A stretch of 64,000 bases of DNA, taken from Bemisia tabaci (taxonomy: Eukaryota > Arthropoda > Insecta > Hemiptera > Aleyrodidae). The notes under the pieces are model-generated. The model saw only the letters and a program-made list of their open reading frames with translations, was not told where the DNA came from and ran no database searches. Position numbers and translations under genes: made by a program. The stretch lies in NCBI RefSeq assembly GCF_918797505.1, contig NC_092793.1, positions 5,404,366-5,468,365 on the forward strand. Reading direction: 5' to 3'. Positions 46,010 to 57,877 of this stretch are shown here, piece by piece (the stretch's first letter is position 1; each line of letters starts with the position of its first letter).

Positions 46010-47055
46010 GGACTTTACGTCCACTTTTTTTACGTCCACAAACTTTTCATCCACAATTTTTACTTCCACAGTTCTAAAGCCCACACTATTGTTAAGTCCA
46101 TTACTTAAGCGCCCACTAACTTAAGTCCACAAATGTAAAGTCAAATACGTTCAATTTTGAGCGTTTGGTTGCGCTTACACCACGCTGCAGCACAGTAAAA
46201 GCCCAAAACATAAAAGAATAAATTTGAATGCTTTGGAAATCATTAAATTTGATACGAAACCACTATTATATTTACAAAAACACATTATATTTTCCAGTAG
46301 TACATATTTCTTTTTCATCAATTTAAATAAGAATAATTCATGCTGAGTTTTCAAACATTTCAAAATTATGAGTTGAAAAACGCTGACTCCGCGAGTTTAA
46401 ATATTAGAGCCTAACACAGAGCGGAGCGGCGTGTTAGCAGCGCAGAACGAGCACTGGCGCCTACAAACCTAACGGGATACTTCACGCATTGCGCAACGCG
46501 TGAAGTATCCTGTTAGGTTTGTAGGCGCCTATGCACGTGTCACGCTGGTTGCCTGCCGCGCCGCAACGCTTTAAGCAACTATTTCGCGTCAGAGGCGTTG
46601 CACAGTATCCTACAAGATTGAAGGCGCACAAAATAACTAGTTAAAGAGGACTTTCAATTTTGACTGCATCTGTTACTGAAAAATGTTTAATTTGGCATTG
46701 GAGCGTTTCCTAGGCTCCCGCTTTGGTTTTCATCTTATCATATCCGTACAGTGTACACATGAACATAAGTTTTTATCTGCTCTTAGGGTCTGTTCTTTTT
46801 CATGACTTGATTCATGAATGAGATGTTTTTAAGAATGAAGGTAGTTGTAGTATGCATTTGTTTTTGAGGTGGTTCCTGTCAATTAAATGAGAAGAAAAAA
46901 ATGTGGACATAACATGTCCACAATTTGGAAAATTTTGGACTTATTCATGGTTGGACATTAAATCATGTGGACTTAATAGAGACTGGACTCAACGTTTAGT
47001 GGACATACATAGCGGTGGACATTTATTTAATGGACGAAAGGTAGGTGGACATAAA
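46010..47055. mobile_element. Element with phased GTCCAC arrays in inverted arms
   Basis: Left arm: eight GTCCAC-like hexamers starting at 46019, 46034, 46049, 46064, 46079, 46096, 46111 and 46125. Right arm: the complement GTGGAC-like hexamers at 46903, 46935, 46951, 46967, 46983, 46999, 47015, 47030 and 47045. Outer ends GGACTTTACGTCCAC and GTGGACATAAAGTCC pair. An E element sits between the arms. No coding frame; family unknown. Confidence 0.75.
46140..46631. mobile_element. E-family element, truncated, nested
   Basis: Starts like the 39831 copy (CAAATACGTTCAATTTTGAG), holds the hairpin at 46451-46534, and stops at GATTGAAGGCGCAC. It sits between the two phased-hexamer arms of another element (46010-47055). 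Confidence 0.75.
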
Positions 47056-47439
47056 GTCCTGGAAGCCATCAACATCTGAGTGATTACCTATCCTCAATCT
47101 TGTCGCAATTTTATCTTCATAAAATTGCGTTCGATAACATCGAAATTTCATCTTAATTCATCACGCTTTTTTGTTCGATAATACTGCAATAAATGTCGAT
47201 GAAATCGCGATTTTATTGCAAATTTATGGAATGAAATCACAATTTGTGGCAATTTTTTTATCAGATGATATTGCAATAAATCGACGTCATAAAATCACGA
47301 TACATTCTGCGATTAAATCGCAATTTATTGCAATCACTGCTACTCGCGATAGGCATAGAGGAGAACGAGAAGGAAGAAGAGGAAGTGAACGAAAAAAAAG
47401 TGGAGGATAATCTAAAATAAAATAAGATACAAATAAGGT

Positions 47440-47551
47440 ATGGGTGGCCCATTTTAGAAACAACACACATACCATTGATTTTCCTTTGCAGATATTTGTT
47501 TTTATGGGAGAGCCAGAGATAATGGTTCTTTATTGCAAAATGTAATCCAAG
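47440..47551. mobile_element. C-family MITE, left end lost
   Basis: Right arm GGTTCTTTATTGCAAAATGT and centre are present; the left arm is truncated. Confidence 0.6.
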
Positions 47552-47555
47552 TCTC

Positions 47556-49591
47556 CTCTTTTTCCTCTTCTCCCTTTTCTTTCCTCTCTTCTTCATCAGA
47601 TTTCTAATGCAGCATAATCTGAGACATAAGTCAGAAGTCTGACGATCTGATTGTGAGTTAGTCAGTCCAAAGTGAATGAAAAATATGTGAATTCCTTTTG
47701 AAATCTGATAGCATACGTGCAAAATCCTTGAGTCATATCCGGGTTAAATCACTTGCCAAGTTGTCATGTTACCGTAAAAAAATTCCAACTTTAACAGAAT
47801 TTGCGGTGGATAAGAATTTGAACCTAAATTCGACAAATGCGTGTTGTACTCAATTATCGGGGGAGTGGATTGCGTGTATTTTGCCTGAACCTGGAGCCAT
47901 GTGTAATAGAGGGTCGCTTTTTTCCTCGTAACCAAGTTTTCCTCCTTTCATTTCCTTATTAAGTTTCATGACTGTCATAAGACTGCAGAAATAATGATCC
48001 AATGCGCGCATTACACACGAAGTATAGGGACGTAATGAGCACCGAGCAGACATTCACCGGTAAATCGTCTAGTCAATTGCAAAAAGCACTCTCGTCTATG
48101 TTAGCAATATTCCCTCATGGAAGTATTGATTATATTATAATGTATTCAATATCGTTGATATTTTCTCCAATACTCTGCCTGCTCTAATTTAAGCTCACGT
48201 CATTACTGTATGAACAAGTAGATATTGGATTCTATTTTTTTTTTTTTTGCCACTCGTCTATTTTTCTACTTTTTTACTTGAAATCAGCTACTTAGGGGCC
48301 TAAGGTCCGTCGGAAGATAAAGTAGCATCTTCACCTCATCTTATAGATGCCCCAAAGCCCATCATTTAGAGAGGCTAAATGTTCAATGGGTATTCAGCCT
48401 TTACTTTCAATCTTTTAAATATGCACTGACAAGTTTGGTTTACAGTCGTAGCACCATAGCCAGTTTTTAAACTTACCATATTGGATATTCGAATTTTCAA
48501 AATTCTAGTTAAGCGCTCAGCCGATAGGCAGCGCTTTTTGATTTCGACTTGCCTCTAAGTACTAGTATACTAGTGCTAATGCGTTTAAATGGCGCACCAG
48601 CTCATCGATGTGTAGGCTTTTTTGGGGGGGGGGGGGGGTCCATTTTTAAATAAGTAAAGCTGTGAAAACCGTATTTTATGCTTTTAACGTAATGCGCAGG
48701 TAGTTTCGATCGTTTGTCTATAAGAAAATTTCTTAGCGGTAGAGTAATTCTTATCGAAATTGATCGTTGAACTCAAATGAAGCCTAAAAAAAAACGCGCC
48801 TGATGAGCTCAACGGTGAGCTCATTTTCGGGAAACAAAAATACGCGTTTACGGTTTCCTTGGTAACCTTTGTTTGCTATCAGCTGATGTTTTATTTCCAT
48901 TTCCCAGCCAAGTCGACGGAGTTTATACGTCCTTTCTTCATTAAATACATTTACTAACACCTGAGCGCTTTTCTAATACGACAGTATTAGAACTTTCCCG
49001 CTTGTTGAAATTCAAATATCCTGTCAAAAAATGCCTTCTTGCACCAAGTTTCATACAAATTGATTAAACAGGAGCCGCATTTGTGAAGATCAGTAGAACC
49101 CAACACAGTGGTGAACGATACCAGTCATGTACATACCGTGGTGCGCCTTCATTTTCGTACGATACTGTGCAATACTTCTGTGGCGGAATAGTTGCTCAGA
49201 GTGCCCTCTTTGCACGCCAGTCTTTTTCAATGAGGGTACGTCCTCTGACTCACTGACCGAAGTTTCAGATATAGCAACTACCTAACACATACAAGTTCCA
49301 CAAGTCATTCACCCTTACATAGAAAATTATTTGCAGGTAGCTTTGTTTATTTCTCTTTCAAAGAATGAGATATCGTTAGCGAACCTAAGTGAAAAAAAGC
49401 GGAGATTTTGAAAAACCGCAACCGAGCTATGCGTTTTTGTAGTTTAGCCATCGACATGCATTCTCGCATATACACTGTCAGTTTGTATCGAAAATGTATC
49501 GAGAAGGTGACCAAACCTCGGCGCACACCGGGCTCAGAACTCGTCGTCCAGATCATTACCCCAGTTCACTCTCATTATATTACGACTCTAT
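47556..49591. other. No gene seen
   Basis: G run at about 48625-48638 and T run at about 48237-48250. Around 49380-49455 there is a half-copy resembling an A-family right arm (CCGAGCTATGCG, TAGTTTAGCCATCGA). Confidence 0.45.
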
Positions 49592-49842
49592 GTGGACCGC
49601 GTTCAGCAGAAAGGAACCAAGCCACAGCAGCTATTGCCAAATTTTAATGGGCAATTCGATTACAAGAGAACTTTTGTGCGGATTCTGTTGAAATGTGTGA
49701 GGAATTTGCCTTGTACTAAGCAGAAAATTCACTGAAATCTGCATAAAAATCCACACACTCGTTTTCATGTAAAGAACGAAACTGTCAATTGAATTTGGCA
49801 ATATCTGATGTGGCTCGGTTCCTTTCTGTTTAACGCGGTCCA
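49592..49842. mobile_element. Foldback MITE with TGGACCGCG ends
   Basis: TGGACCGCGTTCAGCAGAAA at the left and its near complement at the right; arms about 65 bp, including GGAACCAAGCCACA. Confidence 0.72.
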
Positions 49843-50316
49843 TGTACTCTATGTATTCGGCTCGGGAGTTGGGCTCGATGTCTATCCTCATTCCTTCCCT
49901 GCTCAACTACCGGGAGGGGCGGGGGTGTTTGGGATGGATTTACAAAGGCCGCAGTCGGGTGCTGCATAATATATGAAGTCTCTCACTCGGGGGCCGCCAT
50001 TGACGAGTCGAAAAAGTTGCGAGACGGGCGGCAAGTTAAAGTTGACGCAAGGAGTTTCGCAAAGAAGCCGACTCGCGCGCCCTTTATCCGTCATCAACTT
50101 CGCTCCATCGGGGGCCTCGTATCTAGATTTAGGTAGCATCCCTCGCTTTTATTCAAATTGAAGCCCCATATTCCCGCGCTCCTCTCGGCCAATGAATCTT
50201 TCCGACTCTATATTCATCACATGCCCGCGGAAGAGGCTCGCAGCCGGGGATATGGTCCTCTGATCCGGCACCGATACCAACTCTATTAAGAACTCCCGCC
50301 ACTTGCAACTACTTCC

Positions 50317-50564
50317 TTGCTAACGAAGAACGCCGTATGAGTCTTCAGACGTTGCCAAGTTTCCTCCGATGAAAACCGAAATTACTGGGAAAATTGCGAA
50401 TATTATTTTCCAAAAATTTCAGACAAATTTTTACGCGATCTAATCTAAAATATCTGAAAATTTCAAGGAGAAATATACAAGAATGTTGTCAAAAATATAT
50501 GTTTTATCAAAAGAAATTTGGCAACTCTAGAAGGTTCATACGGCGTTCCTCCTTAGCACGGCAG
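50317..50564. mobile_element. F-family MITE
   Basis: Left AAGAACGCCGTATGAGTCTT, right CATACGGCGTTCCTCCTTAG then CACGGCAG; the arms pair. Confidence 0.75.
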
Positions 50565-50879
50565 ACTAGCAGTCACGGGTATGGAAACACCGCATCCCGT
50601 GTTGCCTTTACACGCGTTATTTAGTTGTATTATTGTGCAAGACGCTAGGATCTCAGTGTGGTAAGGACGTGTGTAGGGAATGTCGGAGGAGAGGTTGGAA
50701 CAAGTTTTGAATCGGACACCACCTGGGAGCAGGCGACGGGGACGTCCCATGAAGGGATGGCGGTAGGGCGTTGACGAAGAGATATTGCGTCGTCAGTTGC
50801 CCGATAACCTCTAAAAATATAGGCACATGTGGCGTTTGGGCGTCGCAGAACAACAGAGCGCGTTGAAAGAGCGACCTAT

Positions 50880-51021
50880 ATAAGGACCACATTTTGCAAT
50901 AAGGAACCACGATTACTGACTCATTTTAAAAACAGCATATATGCCATTGGTTCCCCTATGCAGGAGGGCGCTTTTATGGAAGAGCCAGAGATAGTGGTTC
51001 TTTATTGCAAAATGCGATCCA
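50880..51021. mobile_element. C-family hairpin MITE
   Basis: GGACCACATTTTGCAATAAG at the left and its counterpart CTTTATTGCAAAATGCGATC at the right. Confidence 0.7.
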
Positions 51022-51108
51022 TGTTTACTATGTATTATAGTTGTGACGTTAGCGCTAGGATTCTAGTACTGGTAAACATGTGGACCGCGCTTGGACCGAA
51101 CCCCTGGG

Positions 51109-51242
51109 GGTTGGGCTACTTGGTTGCCAAGGGGGCAGCTCGCCCCGGGGGGTCGGGTTTCGTGGATGTCAGGTAGGGCAGCCCCTGTGTGGTTGGGCTT
51201 CTTGGATGCCAAGGGGGGCAGCCCCCGAGGGGTTGGGCTTTT
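51109..51242. repeat. GC-rich minisatellite, about 40-bp unit
   Basis: Three diverged units, each built as GGTTGGGCTTCTTGGATGCC then AAGGGGGGCAGCCCC, plus a partial fourth. It reads open in some frames only because it lacks AT-rich stops. Confidence 0.75.
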
Positions 51243-52985
51243 GTTAGCAAGCTACAGCCATTTAGTGCTCGTAGAATCCCGGAGGACATACATGCTCCAT
51301 CCATCCACGCTCTACGCCTTTCAAATGGATAGGTAAGTGGACGTAGTACCTTTTCTTCAATTCTGATTCTTCACAGCTCATCTTCGAAAGCTTATTTTAT
51401 CGATGCGTTACTTACTGAATTCACAACCGCTCTTGAGTAAGTTGCGATCTTGTAAGCGGCGACTCTTTCAAATTTGCATGAGAAAAACGATGACCAAAGC
51501 AAAAATACTTAAAAACCAAAATCTGAACAGATCGTTTGGACTCTCTCTTTTTAAATAAAACTTACAGACTTTAAAATCTTAGAACGTAAAATGATGTTCT
51601 TCGGGCACTTTTCAAAATTACGGCTCGATTAAAGACTACACAAATCTTAACATTTTTGGTCAACATCATTGCACAGGGCCACTTAGATACGATACAGAAG
51701 AGCGCCTTCAACCTACAGCGTACTCGTAATAGGAAATTTTGATACCACTATTCGTGCGTCACGACAGTCATTTTGCATAGCCGGCTATTTGAAGGCGCAT
51801 CATTGGCCAGGCGATCCCAGAAAAAAGTAGGGTTAAGCAAAATGACCTGGATGCGACCATTCACGAGCGATATACATATCTCAGCAGTTTCAAATATCTC
51901 TCTCTCACCGTGAACTATCTTCCTCGCACTTGCAGGCATCCCATTAGAGAAACTGGGATTAAGTTTCAGCTTTTATTATTAAACTTTCTAAGCTCGTTTT
52001 TTTAAAAAAACATTCCAGACATATGCTGCTAGAACTTATGAGTCTTAGAATTTAATATATCTGTTGCGATATTTAAATAATCACTAATTTTGGAGCTAGA
52101 TTTTAGCAGCGTGACACGGTGGATTTTTTCGGAGCTGCAGCTAAACATTCACATTTACCCCTACCTCTTTTTTTCAGTGTAATCGTAAAAAGTAACATTT
52201 CGATCATGACTTTAACGGGTAAAGTTCCATGTTCAGAAACAGAACGAAATACCTAATGCGAGATATCTGGCTTTAATTTTGTTTAAAACTGGCAATAAGG
52301 AGAAACTTGAAGAACTGAGAAGGACTGGGGGAGGGGGGTTGTTACAGATCTAGTGTGACAAGCAAGTGGCACACACGGATATTTCAGGTGAACTCTATTT
52401 GTCCATTAGCGGATCAATTACGTGTAAAGAGGGGAAGCGCATGGGGCGGGAGGGGAGGTTTGCAAATTCACCGATCGTTTTAATAGTTTTCGTAAAAGCA
52501 TGGAAGCGCTCATAATTAATTGTATTTGCGTTCACTACACGCGGTGCACACGAGCGCGGCTGCAGAGGACCCGCTTCCAATATCCGGCTTCATTTTTCCT
52601 CATCAAACGGAGCCAAGGTCCAAGGTGAATGAAATATCCGATGCTTCATTACTTTGCAGATGATCATATTACCCTGAACTTGATCAAACGATCAAGAATG
52701 TCATCATGTTTTATGCTCGAATTTGTTCCACGTCGACTATACATACCCCCTCATGCTACTCTATTTTTGATATAATGTGGAGGGGTAAAATTCACCTGAA
52801 GCCCTCCCCCCTTCAAATTCTAATGTTAAGGTCTACATGTAGACAAAAATAGACGATTTTTATGGGACTTTGGAAGGTAGAAAATCTATTTATAGCCTTT
52901 TTTTTTTACAAAATTGTCCAAATAAACGCTTGGACCAAAGACGTTAAGACGTCCAAAGACCTAGTCTGTATGCAGTAGTCTTACT
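51243..52985. other. No gene seen
   Basis: No repeat of the window's families and no convincing exon was noticed here. Confidence 0.4.
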
Positions 52986-53241
52986 CTGCCGTGCTAAGGA
53001 AGAACACCGTATGAGCATTCTACTGTTGCCAAATTTTTTTTCCACAAAATATTCATTTTTGAGGAAAGTTGTGCATATGTTTTCTTGTAATTTTCAGACG
53101 TTCTAGATTAAACTGTGAACAAGATTGCCAGAAAAATTGGAGGGAAATATTAAAAATTTTCACAGCACCTAAACTTGTTTTTATTGAAGGGAATATGGCA
53201 ACATCGGAAGGCCCATACGGCGTTCTTTCTACGCACGTCAG
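52986..53241. mobile_element. F-family MITE, near intact
   Basis: CTGCCGTGCTAAGGAAGAAC at the left, GGCGTTCTTTCTACGCACGT then CAG at the right. Confidence 0.8.
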
Positions 53242-53332
53242 CACTGATCTTGACCCCTTTCGCCCGATTCTATTTTAAATAAAACAATTTTAATATATTC
53301 ATGTGTTGAAATTTTGAAAAATCTTATCAATA

Positions 53333-54284
53333 CCCTGGTAAAAATTGGCAGTAAAATCTGTGTTCCAAAATACCATAGACCTACGGCTGTAAGATTTCCA
53401 ATAGCTTCTATAGCCGGCAACACAATTTCTTATAGCCTTTTATAGCCGATGGCGATTAAGCAACAGCCTGGCGATAAAGTGTATGCTAAACGTTACTAAT
53501 TACGGATGCTAGGACTTAGTGAGTTTTTGGACTACCGCTCTCTTTTTGGGCCGCAGTATCTTGATTTAATTTGCGAGGAAAGCTCCGTTCTTTTGAAGGA
53601 TGCCTGACATTCCTAAGAGGTTGGAGCGCCTTCAATTTCGTATGATACTGTGCAATACAACTGGTGTGAAATAGTTGCTTCAAGCGCCGCGGTACGCTGC
53701 GGCGCGGCGAGGCGGGCGGGCAGCCAGCGCTGAACGCGCATTGGCGCCTGCAAACCTAACAGGGATACTTCACGCATTGCGCAATGCGTGAAGTATCCCT
53801 GTTAGGTTTGTAGGCGCCAGTGCGCCGCCGCTCCGCTTTGTGTTAGGCTCTAATATTTAATCTCGCGGAGTCAGCGTTTTTCAACTCATGACTTTGAAAT
53901 GTTTGCACACTCTGTATGGATTATTCTCATTTTAATTGATGAAAAAAAATATGTAGTAAAGGAAAATATAATGTGCGTTTTGTAAATATTAAGGTGATTC
54001 CGTACAAACTTAAGGATTTACAAAGCACAAGAATTTCTACTCAATTTCTTATAGCCTTTTATAGCCGATGGCGAAAAAGCAACAGCCAGGCGATAAAGTG
54101 TAAAGCCCGGCGATAGGAACTATAGCCCGGCTGTGTAATTTTTTATCGCTTCGTGTAGCCCGGCCGTATGATTTTTTCCACTTTCTCTAGCCAGCTATAT
54201 GATTTTCTATCGCCCTCTTCAGTCGGCTATAAGAACTTCTATGGTATTTTGAAACGCAGCTCCTATCGCCAATTTTTACCAGGG
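53333..54284. mobile_element. TA-target MITE with TATAGCC sub-repeats
   Basis: Terminal repeats CCCTGGTAAAAATTGGC and GCCAATTTTTACCAGGG; TA outside each end fits a TA target duplication (Tc1/mariner-like, inferred). The arms carry many copies of TATAGCC with GGCGATA. A right-end relic of the same family is at 57064-57110. Confidence 0.75.
53484..54040. mobile_element. E-family element nested in a TA-type MITE
   Basis: Begins TGCTAAACGTTACTAATTAC, hairpin at 53737-53825, ends within sequence homologous to the 39831 copy. It is flanked by a 61-bp direct repeat of the host element (53423-53483 and 54042-54102). Confidence 0.75.
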
Positions 54285-54707
54285 TAAAAATTGAAATCTC
54301 TATTAAAAACCAGGATCAGACACCTTATTATTAGAATAACTTTCATTAAAGTAGTAAATGAAAATCTTCAAACTTAAAACAATTGAAGGTAGTTTAAACT
54401 AACTCGAGGAATCTTCTTATTAATCTGTCATTCCTACAGCGCATTCTATCGCTTGAAGACTTCCTATGATAGATGTGCCTGTCTTCCCAAAGGCCATGGG
54501 GCATTGATATGTGACATCTTAGGATTTCTCCGGCGCGTTGCCGCCCTACCACCATCCCTATAATAATTACAAGTTAAAATAAAAAAATGGAGGAATTCTG
54601 GAAGAGGGAAAGCTCCTATTCAAAAGCATCGTTCAGAAAGTATTGCACAGCAACGGCATTCATTCCAAAGGAACATCATAAGCAAGTGTTTATTTCCCGC
54701 AATCTAT

Positions 54708-55221
54708 ATCGGACGTATTTCTATCGAACAGAACTATATGCAGAGGGAAATATGGGGTATGCTCGTTTGTTCTCGGGCCGTAAGAATGAATGTGAAATAT
54801 AAAGCGCCAGTGACGTCAGCGGCAACGACGAGAGAAACGACGATCGGGGTGGTCTTTAACTCATGAGCCCCGTCCACAACGCTCTAGATACATCCGTCCA
54901 CAACGCTCTGGATACATGCCCACGGCTCACGGGTGCCGCACTCAGTTGGCTCTCAGTTCCGTTTTCTGAATTGGAGAAGCGGGATTTCACGTTCTGTCAA
55001 ACGGAACTATGTGCACAGTGTATGAGCCGTGGGCATGTATCTAGAGCCTTGTGAACTGGGCTCATGAGTCAAAGGCCACCTTCCCGATCGTCGTTTCTCT
55101 CGTCGTTGCCGCTGACGTCACTGGCGCTTTATATTTCTCATGTATTCTTATGTCCCGAGAACGAACGAGCACACCCCATCTTTCCCTCTGCACATAGTTC
55201 TGTTTGATATAAATATGTCTA
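54708..55221. mobile_element. Large D-related foldback carrying CRE sites in both arms
   Basis: About 514 bp, the two halves largely reverse complements. Ends TCGGACGTATTTCTATCGAA and complement. Each arm has AGCGCCAGTGACGTCAGCGG or its complement, so TGACGTCA occurs twice. The centre contains a separate D-type motif (AACGGAACTATGTGCACAGT). Confidence 0.8.
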
Positions 55222-55225
55222 ATTA

Positions 55226-55353
55226 TATTTGGACGTATTTCTGCCAAACGGAACTATGTGCATTATGACGTGAGCCCTGTCATGCATACATTCTTTTGGG
55301 TCTCAGGGCTCAAGTTTGAATGCACATAGTTCCGTTTGGCAGAAATACGTCAA
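55226..55353. mobile_element. D-family hairpin MITE
   Basis: Arms TTGGACGTATTTCTGCCAAA and complement; same centre as the copy at 44952. It abuts the right end of the 54708-55221 foldback. Confidence 0.82.
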
Positions 55354-55817
55354 CTTAGCTTATACTTGCAAGGAACTTCTGCGTTAACAGTCAGCATATC
55401 CGCACTCTCGCCACTTACCACGACGGATCTAACGAACCTCCTTATCCCCCCCTCCCCCCACACACACCCCCAGGCAGGGCGATTGCGGAGGGGGAGGGGT
55501 GGGGGGGTCAGAGTCGCGCGTCACTTGTCGCTCATGAAGTCAGCGTGACGTCGCTTCGCGTCGTGTAGTCGTCAACGCCTTGCTCGTCCGAGGCCCCATT
55601 TATCAAGCTCCTCCCCCTTCCACTCTCCCGCTGCCGCCACCCTATTCACCGAAAAGTAATTAATTTCGTCACAATTTGAATTAATGGAAGTTGTGCCCAC
55701 ATCCCTTATTCCTGCTCCGTCCCGTGTAATCCGGCACATATCGGTCGCCGACTGCAACGGCGAATTCGGGAATCCAATGGGTGGAAGTAAGGAAGTGAGC
55801 TGGAGTAACGCAATGGT

Positions 55818-55980
55818 CAGAGGCGGACCCAGCAATTTGGCAACACTGGATTTCCTCCATTTAAACTCATGCTAAATAATCGATTCTTGACGGAGCACCT
55901 GGCCCCTCCAAGAATCGATACATTTCCATAGGTTTAAATGGAGGAAATCCGGCGTTGCCAAATTGCTAGATCCGCCAATG
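55818..55980. mobile_element. B-related hAT MITE with 8-bp target duplication
   Basis: Ends CAGAGGCGGACC and GATCCGCCAATG. Flanked by GCAATGGT on both sides (55810-55817 and 55981-55988). The core shares the CCATTTAAAC and AATCGATTCTT motifs with the B family, but the outer arms (AGCAATTTGGCAAC) differ: a sister subfamily. Confidence 0.88.
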
Positions 55981-56001
55981 GCAATGGTTAAGAAACCTGC
56001 A

Positions 56002-56253
56002 CTGCCGTCCTGAGAAAAAGCGCCGTATGAACATTCGAGAGTTGCCGAATCCTTCGATCAAATGTTGATTTTTGAGGAAAGCTATGAACATTTTTCCGAT
56101 GGACTTTCCAAGAGCTTTAGGTAAAATTGCAAACAAAATTATCTGAAAAATTGGAAGATAAATATTTACAAATTTTCCTGGAAATTCGTGATTTACCGAA
56201 GAAAATTTGGCGACGCCTAAAGGCTCTTACGGCGTTCTTCCTTAGCACGGCAG
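56002..56253. mobile_element. F-family MITE, near intact
   Basis: CTGCCGTCCTGAGAAAAAGC at the left, GGCGTTCTTCCTTAGCACGG then CAG at the right; 252 bp, colinear with the other F copies. Confidence 0.8.
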
Positions 56254-56375
56254 GTATGATGGGTCCTTGCAAGCGTTTCTTGAAGCGGAAAGTAGAGCTG
56301 TTTCTAAGGTAAAATCGCTTACAAATCAAAATGAAAACATTTAACAGGCTTACTTTATCGGGCAATGGCGTATAT

Positions 56376-56628
56376 CGACGGTGAAACTACCAAACCACGT
56401 ATCTCGGTTTGCGACGTCGCAGACTTCCTGTCATACTTTATTTTTTAAATGAAAAACTACTTAACGTCCAGTCTTGAAAATTTCTGTGATTTTTCCTCTT
56501 CGTGCGGAGAAAATTCTGTGAAAATTTCAAGGAATGATATTGATTAGGTCTACTTCAAAAAAATAAAATGCGAGCGTAGATTTTTAAACACCGCAAACGA
56601 GATACGTGGTCTGGTAGTTTCACCGTCG
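56376..56628. mobile_element. A-family MITE, best-preserved copy
   Basis: Ends CGACGGTGAAACTACCAAAC and complement, ATAT on both sides (56372-56375, 56629-56632). The arms pair over more than 40 bp and the element is 253 bp long. Confidence 0.9.
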
Positions 56629-56762
56629 ATATACCTAATATCTTGATAAATAAAGACTTGATTTATCGATATCTATAAGACATGCAAGAGATCGGAAACA
56701 AGGAGGATATCAGGTGCAACGTGAAATTTATGAAAACATTGGGAGACTTCGTTTGCTCCTGA

Positions 56763-56847
56763 TTTGGACGTACTTATGCTTAAAGAAACTATGCGCATCA
56801 GATTTGCCTGCAACATAATTCCTTTTAGCATAAATATGCCCATTATA
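56763..56847. mobile_element. Small hairpin MITE
   Basis: TTGGACGTACTTATGCTTAA with right arm TTCCTTTTAGCATAAATATG. Confidence 0.7.
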
Positions 56848-57110
56848 CAATCTACTCAAAAAATTACCGCAGCTTCCCGTACTTCCAAACAGTACACTAC
56901 AGTAATGACGTAATTTGAAACTAATGCGTCAAAATTGACGAATGTCAGAAAATCAGACAGGTACATTCTTGTTAAAAATTGAATTGTTTGAGTAATTTTT
57001 ACAACCTTAATACGAGTAAATACGTCTAAAAGAATGAAGTCTCTTCAGTCTGCTTTAAGAATTCCTATGGTATTTTGGAACGCAGCTCCTATCGCCAATT
57101 TTTACCAGGG

Positions 57111-57877
57111 AACATCTTTCAAAGAGCCTTATGCAAAAACGGCCAAATCCTCCGTAGCTCCGATTGCTTCCATTTTTTAGTATGCTATTTTACCATAACA
57201 AAGGGCCCCGTTTCTGATAATTTCAAGTCCAAAAAAAATTTTCCCGCGCTTTGGCGGCGTTGCCAAGTTGCAACCTTAAAAATTCGATAAGTTTTGAACC
57301 AATTGAGTTATTGATTTGCGGTTTGCGCTAAAATTCTTTAAAAACTATGAACTTTAATTTTTGTATGGTTTTTGGATAGAACGTAACATTAAACTTATGA
57401 TTCACCTCTTTTTTTGGATTGATCCGTCGAATTTTACGTGTTCGTAAATACCCAAAATAGCCATTTTTTGATTTTAAAAAAAATATGTCCAATCGATTTC
57501 TCGTCTGATTCCGCATCTATCGATATGTCATACTTGGCGGGGAAACGATTGGTATAGAAGTTATGACCATTTTTATACGCGGGTTTCGACGCGCCGTACC
57601 CATTACGCACCGTTACAGCCGTCCTGGGCTCCTCGCCGCGTGGCCTATAGCGACTGGTTCATCGACTTTACTCAACTTTTTAGTTTTAACTGACTTACTC
57701 AAGAGATAATTTGTAATAATAAAGTTTTTGTGTCCAGTGATTTGTTGTTCTAACCCATAGTTAATAGCCAGTTCTAAGTGTCAGAGACCATCCAGGCAAA
57801 CGAATAATGTAGAATAAGTAGAAAATGACTGAGATAAGTGACTGTTCGAAGCTGTGACGGAAAGAGAACTGATATTT
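57111..57877. other. No gene seen
   Basis: Mostly AT-rich. A GC-richer patch at 57580-57660 has no recognisable coding content. Confidence 0.4.

Noticed and set aside
47261..47722. 153-codon open frame on minus
   Set aside because: Low-complexity CT-rich stretch plus a C-family MITE; Ser/Phe/Arg runs only.
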